23,005 nucleotides of DNA from Bacteroidota bacterium (GTDB lineage: Bacteria; Bacteroidota; Bacteroidia; AKYH767-A; OLB10): NCBI GenBank assembly GCA_016713445.1, contig JADJPB010000002.1, positions 1-23,005 on the forward strand. The letters run 5' to 3'. Each line of letters starts with the position of its first letter. Position 1 is the stretch's first letter. The notes beneath the pieces were generated by a model. That model made no database searches, was not told the DNA's origin, and worked only from the letters and a program-made list of their open reading frames with translations. Below are positions 1 to 7,774 of the stretch, one piece after another. Both the position numbers and the translations under genes were made by a program.

Positions 1-313
1 CATGAATAAAACACGGACTCTTGCTTACCTCTTCCACTTTCCCATCGGCATGTTCTATTTTCTTCACACATGACCTTTCTTATAATTTTCCATCACCACG
101 CTTGCAATCCATCAGGAGAAAGTGCTCCTTTAATCTTTCTCCGGTTGCTCATAGCGTAATTCATCAATCGACTTTACAGGTTCTTTCTAATTGGAATTGA
201 TGTTGGCAGTGATCCGGGCGTAAAAATCGTATCGACCTTTAAACTTTATTGCTTGAATAGCATGGTTTAAGGCAATAAATAGTAAAAGATAAAGCGAAAA
301 TGATTTTCTTCAT
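1..313 (-). CDS. Partial secreted protein of unknown function
   Basis: The reverse strand begins with ATG at 313 and a typical signal peptide (MKKIIFALSFTIYCL, then a small polar stretch). After a frame change near residue 20 a coding-like stretch follows (KFKGRYDFYARITANI, then VKSIDELRYEQPE), and near the window edge another (ENYKKGHV, KKIEHADGKVEEVSKS). These segments lie in different frames with stops between them, so at least three small indels are needed to join them, and the 3' end runs off the window. The gene is divergent from the AIM24-like gene downstream on the plus strand. I do not recognise the family; export to the periplasm or outer membrane is inferred from the leader only. 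Confidence 0.4.
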
Positions 314-439
314 TGAGTCTAAGTTACAGAAATTAATTTTATTGAACATTTTCTAGTGGATATTCATTCGTTTTTATTTTATGCAAACAATTGGGATGAA
401 TGGATGTCATCCGAACCTCTAGACAACGTATTTAATCTT

Positions 440-1207
440 TAAAAAATTATAGCGCACGACATCGTTATCAAATAATTGGAGACGATATTCAAGTAGTAGA
501 AGTAGAAATGGATCCCGGAGAAGCTGTTCGCGCGGAGGCTGGAGCCTGCTTTTACTGGAAGAGATATTGAAATGCAAACGAATACAGGAGGTGGAATTTT
601 TAAAGGGTTGAAGCGGATTGATCACAGGGGAAAGTTTTTTATTACCGGTTTCACCAACAATGGAAATAGTAAACGGAAAATGGCATTTGCAGCGCCCTAC
701 CCAAGAAAATCATTGCGATTAATCCAAAGATTTTGGTGGCAAGCTTTCTTAACTGTCAGAAAGATGGTTTTATGTACAGCTCAGGGAATCGAAATTAATA
801 TTGCTTCACAAAACGTATTGGTGCGGGACTGTTTGGCGGAGAAGGATTTATCCTTCCAGGAATTGTCGGGTGATGGAAATACTTTTTTATTCATGCCGGG
901 GAACCATCTTAAAAAAGACAACTACTGCCTGGAGAAACGCTTCGTGTCGATACTAGCTGCCTAGTAGCTTTCGGGCCGTCCTGTGCAATACGACATAAAA
1001 TTTATCGGTGGCTTTCGAAATTCACTCTTCGGCGGCGAAGGCTTGTTTATGCTTTGATTAAAGGTCCGGGTTTGGTGTATACTTACAAAGCGTACCCTTC
1101 TCTCGATGTGGCCAATCAAATTGTTGCCGCATCTCTCTGTTGGTAGCGGTAGAGAAGAATCGAGGGTTGGGTAGGTTGTTAGTTGGGATGATCAGTAGGG
1201 AAGAATA
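440..1207 (+). CDS. AIM24 / TIGR00266 family protein, frameshifted
   Basis: Reading across frames gives the order of a TIGR00266 (AIM24) protein: IIGDDIQVVEVEMDPGEAV near 452-530, an EAGACF segment, FFITGFTNNG..KRKMAFAAPYP near 630-705, a GLFGGEGF segment near 828, PGETLRVDT near 935, and GPGLVY followed by FSRLANQIVAA-like sequence to about 1130. The family forms a beta-sandwich fold; its bacterial role is poorly known and no enzymatic activity is assigned. At least five frame changes are needed and the expected ATG is not in frame (the coding frame opens just upstream of 450), so both ends are approximate. It converges with the MBL-fold gene, and a repeat element fills the gap between them. 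The family call is confident; the reading frame is not intact as given. Confidence 0.8.
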
Positions 1208-1446
1208 ACGCGAAATACGAATGAACACGAAGGACGCGAAAAAGCGAATGAACACGAAATGCGAAAAAGTGAATTTCGCACCGCTTACGCGATATTATAT
1301 TCTTAGTTTAATTAAATGTTAATTTTATATATCAAGTTAATTAGCGAAAGAATTAAAGCTTAACACCCATAATAGCAAATTTCGCATTTCGTGTTCATTC
1401 GCATTTCGCGTCATATCGCATTTTCGTGTTCATTCGCATTTCGCTT
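1208..1446. repeat. Inverted-array element 1 (17-bp family) at a convergent junction
   Basis: The left arm (about 1208-1290) carries degenerate copies of the unit GAATGAACACGAAATGC and ends in a CGCACCGCTTACGCG core. An AT-rich spacer of about 90 bp follows. The right arm (about 1378-1446) carries the same unit inverted (GCATTTCGTGTTCATTC). The arms can pair into a long imperfect hairpin. It lies exactly between the 3' ends of the AIM24-like gene and the MBL-fold gene, where a bidirectional terminator would be expected. The same core and arms recur at 6349-6685 in the opposite orientation. Confidence 0.8.
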
Positions 1447-1466
1447 CAAATCAAATTTCGTAACTT

Positions 1467-2230
1467 CTAATTCTCCACAAGTCCATCGTACGCTACTTTT
1501 ATTCCATCCGGAAATTAAGCTTCCACTTCTGCATACAATCCCATTTGGCGACTGAGGTGAATTAAAAGCCTTGCTCTGGGCAAGAAATATTTCATCATTT
1601 GGATGACTACGTCGAGCGTGGAAATGAGATACGTGGAGGCTCTTTGCGGAGTACATTTAAGACTAAATATTTGGAGCCGAAAATCTTGGGGAATGTTCTT
1701 CTTCGGGAATAGTTTTCGCGTCGGTGATGTAAGTGAAATCGCCAATACGGAATCCGAAGTTTCGGAATAAATACTTTATTCGGATAGGCGTAAACGTAGT
1801 GGTCCCAATTTGAAAGGTTCGTTGATGATGGTATGTAAATTCAACTCGGGAACCCCTGGATATTTAATTGCATCAAAGCATAATGGGAGCTCCCTTTTGA
1901 TGGCATCCTGCCACCTCCTTGGTTGCATAAATATCGACCGGTTTTGATTGATATAATTGAATGCGCGGAGATATTCACCCTGCAATATGATCTTTATGAT
2001 AGTGTGTAAATAGCTAAGCCGTCGAGCTACAAAACTCCTGCTCTTAGCATTTGCTTGACGAAAATCAGGACCTGAATCCGATCCACAACGGTGGTGTGTT
2101 CATCTTCCACCATGATGGAGGTGCGCAAGCGTTATCCGCGGGGATCGGTGCTTTTACAGACCTCACAAGCACAAGCAATGGCAAGACACCCTGTGATGTA
2201 CCGGGTACCTAAAAAGGTGATCTTCAACAA
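1467..2230 (-). CDS. MBL-fold metallohydrolase, PhnP-like (phosphoribosyl cyclic phosphodiesterase family), frameshifted
   Basis: Joined reverse-strand frames give about 254 residues, the usual family length. From the N-terminus: KITFLGT, a CACEVCKSTDPR segment with the paired cysteines of the PhnP branch, LRTSIMVEDE, SGPDFRQQMLRAGV, a degraded HxHxDH metal-binding stretch (only THYHKDH-like after frame correction), YPGVPELNLHTI, a segment resembling YITDAKTIPEEE, LVLN, a MKYFLPxQGFLIHLS region, and QMGLYAEVEAELP then VAYDGLVEN before the stop. PhnP-type enzymes are metal-dependent phosphodiesterases; the substrate here is not known. The start is probably TTG at 2230, or an ATG lost to error. 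Several single-base indels separate the frames. It follows a small conserved gene on the same strand, and the two may be co-transcribed. Confidence 0.8.
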
Positions 2231-2359
2231 GGGACTGGGTTTGTAGGGTTTTCCGAGGCTGTTCTGAGCAAGAATTTCTTCAGTGGGACTGCTTCATCCA
2301 AAGTCACGCTAATTCATCGGGGAGTCCCTGAAACTCCTTATCAAATTCAATTCGTCGCT

Positions 2360-2614
2360 TTAGATTTTATTTTCCAGTCCGATGGTCCTCAAATCTACCT
2401 CGATGGTCTTACTTTCAACAAAGGCTTTGGATGATTTCCAGCAAAGACTGTGATACACTTTCCAAAACAGAAAACTTATTGATAACCACTACTTTCTTGT
2501 CTTCTAAGATGCAAAAGTTCGACTTGAAATTTCCTTTTTCGTAGCGTACATCATAACAGAAGACTCCAATAACCTCTTCTAGTTTCTTTAAATATGCGGG
2601 GTAAATTTTGCCAT
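2360..2614 (-). CDS. Small conserved hypothetical protein
   Basis: From ATG at 2614, with one base restored early, the reverse strand reads AYLKKLEEVIGVF, then DVRYEKGNFKSNFCILEDKK, VVVINKFSVLE and SLLEIIQSL. A further coding-like tail (VESKTIEVDLRTIGLENKI) in the neighbouring frame ends at a TAA at 2360-2362; without the second frame change the protein would stop at 2415. The RYEKGNF..G.C.L...K.VV.NK pattern is what I recall from short (80-100 residue) uncharacterised Bacteroidota proteins. No function is known to me. It sits about 130 bp upstream of the MBL-fold gene in the same direction. Confidence 0.45.
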
Positions 2615-2693
2615 AGCTGTTCTACAAAAGTCGTGATTTTTATACTCTAGACAAAAAAGAAGATTGTTAATTATTAACACTCAAGTATTCAAA

Positions 2694-2730
2694 TTTTGGC
2701 TCTTTAATTCCTTCTTTTTATATTCCTTTG
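2694..2730 (+). promoter_or_regulatory. Weak candidate Bacteroidota promoter for the transhydrogenase operon
   Basis: A TTTTG at 2694-2698 and a TTCCTTTG at 2723-2730 resemble the TTTG / TAnnTTTG primary sigma promoter of Bacteroidota. The spacing is about 24 bases, slightly long, and the -7 box has T instead of A at its second position. The pntA start lies about 50 bases downstream. Confidence 0.25.
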
Positions 2731-2781
2731 CACCACGAAATTATTCCGGAATGAAAACGAGAATTCTTTACACTATGTTAG

Positions 2782-3875
2782 ATGGGTAACCACTTAGAAA
2801 CCAAAGAAAGGAGAGTTAATGGTCCTCACTCGATATTTGTTCACAATTAATTGAAGCCGGTTTTCCAAGTTCAACAGAAAAGGACCGGATTGAAGTCTTA
2901 CTATCCTGACCGATCATTATATCGCCAAAGGTGTTAAGTTGTTGATGGCGCTTCCTCATTTACTCCAGTTCGGATGTAGTATTGAAGGTAAATGCTCCTT
3001 CCACCTCTGAAATTTCAGGAATGAAGAAGGGGCCACCTTAAATTCATTTATGTGGGCCGGAACCAATCACAGTTAATTGAAAATTGCGAGAAGCAAAATT
3101 TATCTCCACTTTTTCGGTAGATGCGATTCCGCGTATATCAGGAGCACAGAAGATGGACGCGTTAAGTTCTCAAGCCAACTTAGCTGGATACAAGAGTGTA
3201 ATCATGGGAGCCAATGCTCTTGGAAAGATATTTCCGATGTTGATGACCGCTGCTGGTACAATTAAACCTTCAAAGGTGGTGATTTTTGGTGCTGGTGTGG
3301 CAGGACTCCAAGCGATTGCTACTGCAAAACGATTGGGATCCATCGTAGAAGTAACGGATATCCGCCCAGAAACAAAGAGCAAGTAGAATCATTAGAGGAA
3401 ATTCATCATGGTAAGTGATGATGACTCTATCAAAATTGAAGGTGGATATGTGAAAGGGGTGTCAGATGAATTCTTGAAAAAACAACAAGAACTCGTTTCT
3501 AAACATGTTGCCACTGCAGATTTAGTAATCACCACCGCCCTCATCCCAGGAAGAAAAGCGCCTGTCCTCGTTACGGAAGACATGGTAAAAAGCATGAAAT
3601 ACGGATCAGTCATCGTTGACATGGCCGTGGAGCAAGGTGGTAATTGTGTGTTAAGCGAGTTGAATGCAACGGTAGTGAAACATGGTGTAACCATCATAGG
3701 AGAATCGAACATTCCTTCTCTCCTACCCTTAAACGCTAGCGATCTGTATGCAAAAAACATACAAACATTCCTTCTCCATTTAGCCACCAAAGACGGGTTT
3801 AAATGGGAGATGGATGAAGAAATTACGAAAGGTTCCTTGTTGGTACATAATGGCGTTTCTACCGCTACGAAGTAA
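2782..3875 (+). CDS. pntA: NAD(P) transhydrogenase subunit alpha-1 (NAD-binding domain I), frameshifted
   Basis: This is the NAD(H)-binding domain I of the proton-translocating transhydrogenase, which uses the proton gradient to drive hydride transfer from NADH to NADP+. The N-terminal part (2782-3080) is in several frames: ETKERRV, LIEAGF, LKSYYP, VVLKVNAPSTSEIS, LNSFMWAGTNHS. From 3084 the match is excellent: DAIPRISGAQKMDALSSQAN, LAGYKSVIMGANALGKIFPM, the Rossmann motif GAGVAGLQAIATAKRLG, EVTDIRPETK, then from 3408 ATADLVITTALIPGRKAP, SVIVDMAVEQGGNC and a GVTIIGESNIPSLLP segment. Between 3374 and 3400 three homopolymers each seem one base short, which explains the break. About 364 residues in total, normal for the split alpha-1 form. 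ATG at 2782 is the best start. It heads the operon with alpha-2 and beta. Confidence 0.93.
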
Positions 3876-3920
3876 GTAGTAGCATAGTGATACTTCTGCA
3901 CGTACGAGTTGAATTGCAAA

Positions 3921-3982
3921 TTGGCAAGTTGGTGGGTTGATGAGTTGGTGGGTTGGTGGGTTGGTGAGTTGGTGGGTTAGTG
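3921..3982 (+). repeat. Octamer array, left arm (TTGGTGRG)n
   Basis: Nearly eight head-to-tail 8-bp units lie here: TTGGCAAG, TTGGTGGG, TTGATGAG, TTGGTGGG, TTGGTGGG, TTGGTGAG, TTGGTGGG, TTAGTG. The array starts about 45 bp after the alpha-1 stop codon. Its inverted partner is at 4566-4597. Confidence 0.95.
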
Positions 3983-4148
3983 TCGCAAGTCTTCTCGATA
4001 GTAAATTGATTCGCTACTCAGATCGATATAGGAAATGAAGATAAATTATAATTATACAATAAATTAATAGAAGCTGAAAGCAAATCTGAATATTAAAATT
4101 GAACAAACAAATGAACTTTTATATAAAACACTTTAACTTACTTAAACA

Positions 4149-4526
4149 ATGTCTCAATTATCTGGACAATTACGAAAACAAACAAAAGAAATGGCGATCA
4201 GCGCCATCTTATTAACAAGGAAACTTCCTCAAAACGACGAGGGATGGACAATTAAAAAACAACTCATAAGATCCGCTACTTCGGTGGCAGCCAATTACAG
4301 GTCGGCTTGTAGAGGAAGAAGTGATCGAGAATTCTATTCTAAATTATGTATTGTTGTTGAAGAGCTAGATGAATCAATGTTTTGGTTAGAGTTAACAGAA
4401 GATATTGAATTAATTCTTCAAAAAGATGTGCAGCCAGTGATGGAAAAAATGAATAAATTATTGAAAATATTATCTGCTGCAAAAAGCACACTAAGAAATA
4501 AAATAAATCCTAAAGAATTAGATTAA
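4149..4526 (+). CDS. Four helix bundle protein (S23 / 23S rRNA IVS-encoded type)
   Basis: An intact 125-residue open reading frame, one of the few undamaged genes here. It has the hallmarks of the TIGR02436/S23 family: an N-terminal helix (LRKQTKEMAISAILLTRKLP), the central IKKQLIRSATSVAANYRSAC segment, then REFYSKLCIVVEELDESMFW and a final helix ending in KILSAAKSTL. Family members form pentameric four-helix bundles with a basic surface; Avd of diversity-generating retroelements is a relative. Whether this copy binds RNA is not known. No reverse transcriptase or variable repeat is near, so this is not a DGR. It lies in an AT-rich cassette within the pnt operon, in the same direction, and would be co-transcribed. 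The start is fixed by the only upstream ATG and the family N-terminus. Confidence 0.92.
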   Translation: MSQLSGQLRKQTKEMAISAILLTRKLPQNDEGWTIKKQLIRSATSVAANYRSACRGRSDREFYSKLCIVVEELDESMFWLELTEDIELILQKDVQPVMEKMNKLLKILSAAKSTLRNKINPKELD

Positions 4527-4565
4527 ATAATAGTTGGTTGATTTAAATTAATATTAATCAAGAAT

Positions 4566-4597
4566 CCACCAACTCACCAACTCACCAATCCACCAAT
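4566..4597 (-). repeat. Octamer array, right arm (inverted)
   Basis: Four 8-bp units read CCACCAAC, TCACCAAC, TCACCAAT, CCACCAAT on the plus strand, the reverse complement of the left arm at 3921-3982. It ends 11 bp before the alpha-2 start codon, so pairing of the arms would place the alpha-2 translation start at the foot of a stem. Confidence 0.93.
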
Positions 4598-4608
4598 TAA
4601 AAATTAAT

Positions 4609-4932
4609 ATGGAAAATATAATCAACCTCGTATCTGATCACCGCGAAATGCTCTATTTCGTCATCCTATCCGTCTTCGTCGGAATTGAAGTTATTGGCGG
4701 TGTGCCTACCGTTTTGCATACCCTCTCACGAGTGGTGCAAATGCCATTCACGGTGTGGTAATCGTAGGAGCCATTTATGTGATGTTAAACATCGACCCTA
4801 CTAATATCTTCGCTTTAGTGCTTGATTTTTTAGCGGTATTACTCGGAACATTAAATGGTGGGTGGCTTTGTAGTGACCGATCGTATGTTGGAAATGTTCA
4901 AGAAAAATAATAGTATAACGATTAATATTTAA
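4609..4932 (+). CDS. pntA: NAD(P) transhydrogenase subunit alpha-2 (membrane part), frameshifted
   Basis: This small membrane subunit carries the alpha-side helices of the proton channel (domain II). ATG at 4609 opens MENIINLVSDHREM, then a membrane helix (LYFVILSVFVGIEVIGG) and VPTVLHTPLTSGANAIHG, which is the family signature, followed by VVIVGAIYVML, FALVLDFLAVLLGTLN and VVGGFVVTDRMLEMFKKN. Two breaks are present: one C appears missing near 4729 (CCCC to CCC in HTPLTSG), and one G/T near 4855 in the NVVGGF segment. About 107 residues, normal for the split subunit. It ends five bases before the beta start. It is often annotated pntAB or pntA2. The octamer array lies directly upstream. Confidence 0.9.
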
Positions 4933-4937
4933 AGATT

Positions 4938-6349
4938 ATGAAGAGCTCCCTGCTCGAAATTTGTTACCTCTTTGGCTCTGTCACTTTCATCGTTGGATTG
5001 AAAATGATGGGTAATCCGAAGTCGGCACGTAAAGGAAATTTATTAGGTGCATTAGGAATGGTGATCGCCATTTTCGGAACGATTTTTCTTTTTGAAAAGA
5101 AAGATCATGCCGGAAATATTGATACTGCATTTGTAGTTCCTGCAATAGTCTATTATCTCATATTTGGTGCCATAGCTCTTGGAACTGTGATCGGTTGGTT
5201 GACCGCCAAGCGTGTTCAAATGACCAAGATGCCAGAGCTAGTATCAATGTTTAATGGAATGGGTGGAGCTTGTGCTGCTTTGATCGGGTTGATGGAATAT
5301 CAGCACAACTTAGATAGCACTGGAGCATTGGCTGCTATCATTGCCGGAATGGTGATCGGAACCGTTTCTTTCAGTGGATCAATCATCGCTTATTTAAAAT
5401 TGAATGGTTCCATGAATAAACCTATTCGATTGCCGCATACAATATCATCAATACAATTTTCATGATTTCTTTAGTGGCGTTTGGAACTTGGATGGTGATG
5501 ATGAAACCAGATAATATGGCGATTTTGTATGCTTTGTTCTTTGCAGCTATCGTTTATGGAATTCTATTTACGATTCCCATTGGTGGTGCAGATATGCCGG
5601 TAGTTATATCGTTGCTGAATTCATTCACTGGACTCGCTGCAGCATTCGGCGGATTCTTATACGACAATAAAATTATGCTTACAGGTGGAATCCTGGTAGG
5701 TTCCGCAGGAACTCTTTTAACGCTGGTCATGTGCAAAGCCATGAATCGACCGTTGAGCAATGTGATTTTTGGTGCATTTGGTGCTTCAGGAGCCACTGGA
5801 GATCGCGAAATGAGTGGAAATATCAAAGACATCAATGTAAGCGATACAGCGGTGCTAATGAACTACTCGAAGAAAGTGATTATAGTTCCTGGATATGGAT
5901 TGGCCGTAGCTCAAGCACAACACGTCATTCATGAGTTAGAAATGATTTTGGAAGAACGTGGTGTCAGTGTGAAATATGCCATTCATCCTGTTGCGGGTCG
6001 TATGCCCGGACATATGAATGTGCTTTTAGCAGAGTCCAATGTTTCTTATGATAAGTTGGTGGAGATGGAAGACATCAATCCTGAGTTTGCTTCAACCGAT
6101 GTTGTGTTGGTCGTTGGAGCAAATGACGTTATAAATCCAGCTGCACATAATGATCCGGCTTCCCCAATTTATGGAATGCCAATTTTAGATGTAGAAAACG
6201 CAGCCCATATCATCGTCAACAAACGTTCGATGAATGCGGGTTATGCCGGTATCGAAAACGAACTCTTCTTTAATCCCAAAACGAATATGTTGTTTGGTGA
6301 TGCGAAAACGGTTCCGACAAAATTAGTGGCGGAGTTGAAAGCATTGTAA
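4938..6349 (+). CDS. pntB: NAD(P) transhydrogenase subunit beta, one frameshift
   Basis: The beta subunit holds the remaining channel helices and the NADP(H)-binding domain III. The first half (4938 to about 5460) shows multiple membrane segments with KMMGNPKSARKGNLLGALGM and MPELVSMFNGMGGACAALIG, both strong signatures. One T appears missing near 5438; the frame then continues with IINTIFMISLVAFGTWM and further helices to about 5750. The soluble C-terminal domain has the NADP motif VPGYGLAVAQAQH, then HPVAGRMPGHMNVLLAE, VVLVVGANDVINPAA, IVNKRSMNAGYAGIENELF and GDAKTV. The reconstructed length is about 470 residues, as in the family. It ends at the first base of a 17-bp repeat array. ATG at 4938 follows alpha-2 by five bases. 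Confidence 0.95.
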
Positions 6350-6540
6350 CGCGAAATGCGGTCTGACGCGAAATGCGAACTGACGCGAAATGCGAATGAA
6401 CACGAAATGCGAACTGACGCGAAATGCGAACTGACGCGAAATGCGAACTGACGCGAAATGCGAACTGACGCGAAATGCGAACTGACGCGAAATGCGAATG
6501 AACACGAAATGCGAATGAACACGAAATGCGAAATAATGCG
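6349..6540 (+). repeat. 17-bp tandem repeat array, 11 units
   Basis: Eleven contiguous 17-bp units run from 6349 to 6535, with consensus ACGCGAAATGCGAACTG and variants ACACGAAATGCGAATGA. Five units between 6417 and 6484 and at 6366 are identical. The first bases overlap the pntB stop codon. Translation of the reverse strand gives spurious long reading frames rich in FRVSSHFA; these are products of the repeat. The array forms the left arm of element 2. Confidence 0.97.
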
Positions 6541-6685
6541 AAATTTGATTTTCGTTTTTTCTGGATCCTCTTATTACGACTAAAATATTATAATTAATAG
6601 AATATTAAATTAAAATACGCGAAGCGGTGCGAAATTGATTTTTCGCATTTCGTGTTCATTCGCATTTCGTGTCCAATCAAGTTTA
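6531..6685. repeat. Inverted-array element 2: core, spacer and short opposite arm
   Basis: After the 11-unit array come TGCGAAATTTGATTTTCG, an AT-rich spacer, the core CGCGAAGCGGTGCGAAATTG (about 6618-6637), and about two inverted units GCATTTCGTGTTCATTC (6641-6674). Read on the minus strand this reproduces element 1 at 1208-1446: arm, then TTTCGCACCGCTTCGCG, AT-rich spacer, then inverted arm. It sits between the convergent 3' ends of pntB and selD. Confidence 0.85.
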
Positions 6686-6708
6686 ATGCGAAGCGTAATT
6701 TCTAATAC

Positions 6709-7764
6709 TTAGAAAGTAATAACTTTACTCCCTTCAACATCCGAAGCTTGAACTAATTTCCCAATCGGTTTCCAACATCGTGGATCGATGTTATTCTCTT
6801 TGAATAAATCTAAGAGAGCCGGAACGTTTTTCTCTGCGATGGCAATGGGTAATCCCCACTTGTTTGAGGATCACATCCTAAGTGCAATTCACGCGCCCAG
6901 GTTCTTGAATTAAATGTCCGTAGCTGTTCCAGTTTCTGTAGGTAATTGCCGGAATGGTGAACTGATCCATGTAGGCATCCAAATTATCTAGTTCAGGAAT
7001 GGCTTTTAAATCAAGATGGGCAGCAAGGCCGCTACCTCGAGCCATCTCAAGTAAATGACCAAATAAACCAAAGCCAGTAACATCCGTCAGGAATGTACAC
7101 CTTCAAATCCTGCTAATTGCGCTCCAATTTTATTTAATGTAGTCATGGAGTTGATGGCAATTTGCATATCGACGGCCTTCGCTTTGCCCATTTTTTCAGC
7201 TGTGGTTATTATACCTACTCCTAGTGCTTTTGTTAAGAAAAGTAAATCACCTTCCTGTGCGGTATCATTTCGAAGCAATTGATTCGTTTGAATAATACCG
7301 TTGACTGCTAATCCGAAGATGGGCTCAGGACTATCAATACTATGTCCGCCGGCAAGTGGTATGTTCGCAGCTTCGCATATACTTCTTCCGCCAGCAATTA
7401 CTTTTGCTGCAACTTCAGGAGCTAATTTATCGATAGGCCAACCGAGGATTGCGATGGCTAGATTCGGTTGACCGCCCATCGCGTAGATATCAGAAATAGC
7501 ATTGGTAGCAGCAATTCTACCGAAGTCGTAGGGATCATCTACAATGGGCATAAAAAAATCGGTAGTGCTGATGAGTGCAAAGCCATTTCCAATTTCCAAA
7601 ACGGCAGCGTCATCGCGCGTTGCATTGCCTACTAACAAATTCGGAAAATCTTTTGTGCTTTCATTTCCTTTTAGAATTTCATCTAACAAAGCTGGTGCAA
7701 TTTTACAACCGCATCCATATCCATGACTAAACTGTGTTAATTTGATGGGCTCACTCATTTGCAT
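6709..7764 (-). CDS. selD: Selenide, water dikinase (selenophosphate synthetase), frameshifted
   Basis: SelD makes selenophosphate from selenide and ATP, the selenium donor for tRNA 2-selenouridine and selenocysteine. The N-terminal 225 residues are intact: LTQFSHGYGCGCKIAP contains the catalytic Cys (not selenocysteine) and the essential Lys, followed by LLVGNATRDDAAVLEIGNG, STTDFFMPIVDDPYDFGRIA, NAISDIYAMGGQP and LAGGHSIDSPEPIFGLAVNG. Near 7090 a base is missing; the protein resumes as TDVTGFGLFGHLLEMARGSG, SYGHLI, then after another break CDPQTSGGL-like sequence and a C-terminal KVITF stop. Full length is about 350 residues, as in E. coli. The start may be the Met at 7758, which matches the E. 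coli N-terminus better than 7764. It follows selU by about 10 bases, so the two form an operon. Confidence 0.95.
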
Positions 7765-7774
7765 TCTGATTTTA

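Larger units (their letters stand above)
3921..4597 (+). mobile_element. Putative inverted-array cassette carrying a four-helix-bundle gene
   Basis: A 677-bp unit bounded by octamer arrays in opposite orientation (TTGGTGRG on the left, CYCACCAA-type on the right) sits between the alpha-1 and alpha-2 genes of one enzyme. Inside are an AT-rich leader of about 165 bp and one intact gene of the S23/four-helix-bundle family. Members of this family are known as the open reading frames of 23S rRNA intervening sequences, which form a stem with the gene in the loop. The same geometry is seen here in an mRNA-coding operon. Insertion as a unit is inferred; no target-site duplication was identified. Confidence 0.5.

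Noticed and set aside
2270..2435. Plus-strand open stretch of about 54 codons
   Set aside because: The opposite strand carries the tail of a more convincing small gene; the plus frame has no start and no recognisable family.
3370..3410. Programmed ribosomal frameshifting in pntA
   Set aside because: Three separate one-base losses within 30 bases are needed, and similar breaks occur in nearly all genes, so sequence error is simpler.
3392..3919. 175-residue minus-strand frame
   Set aside because: It is antisense to the well-supported alpha-1 transhydrogenase coding sequence; no family features.
4149..4526. Diversity-generating retroelement (Avd-like accessory)
   Set aside because: No reverse transcriptase, template repeat or variable repeat is visible nearby; the protein fits the wider S23 family.
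6241..6522. Minus-strand reading frames of 60-93 residues rich in FRVSSHFA
   Set aside because: They are translations of the 17-bp tandem array plus the antisense end of pntB; the periodic peptide follows the DNA repeat and has no start context.
6349..6540. CRISPR-like array
   Set aside because: Units are contiguous 17-mers with no unique spacers, and no cas genes are near.
7087..7764. Selenocysteine recoding as an explanation of in-frame stops
   Set aside because: SelD has Cys at the active site, and the interruptions are TAA/TAG or frame changes rather than isolated TGA codons followed by a stem-loop.
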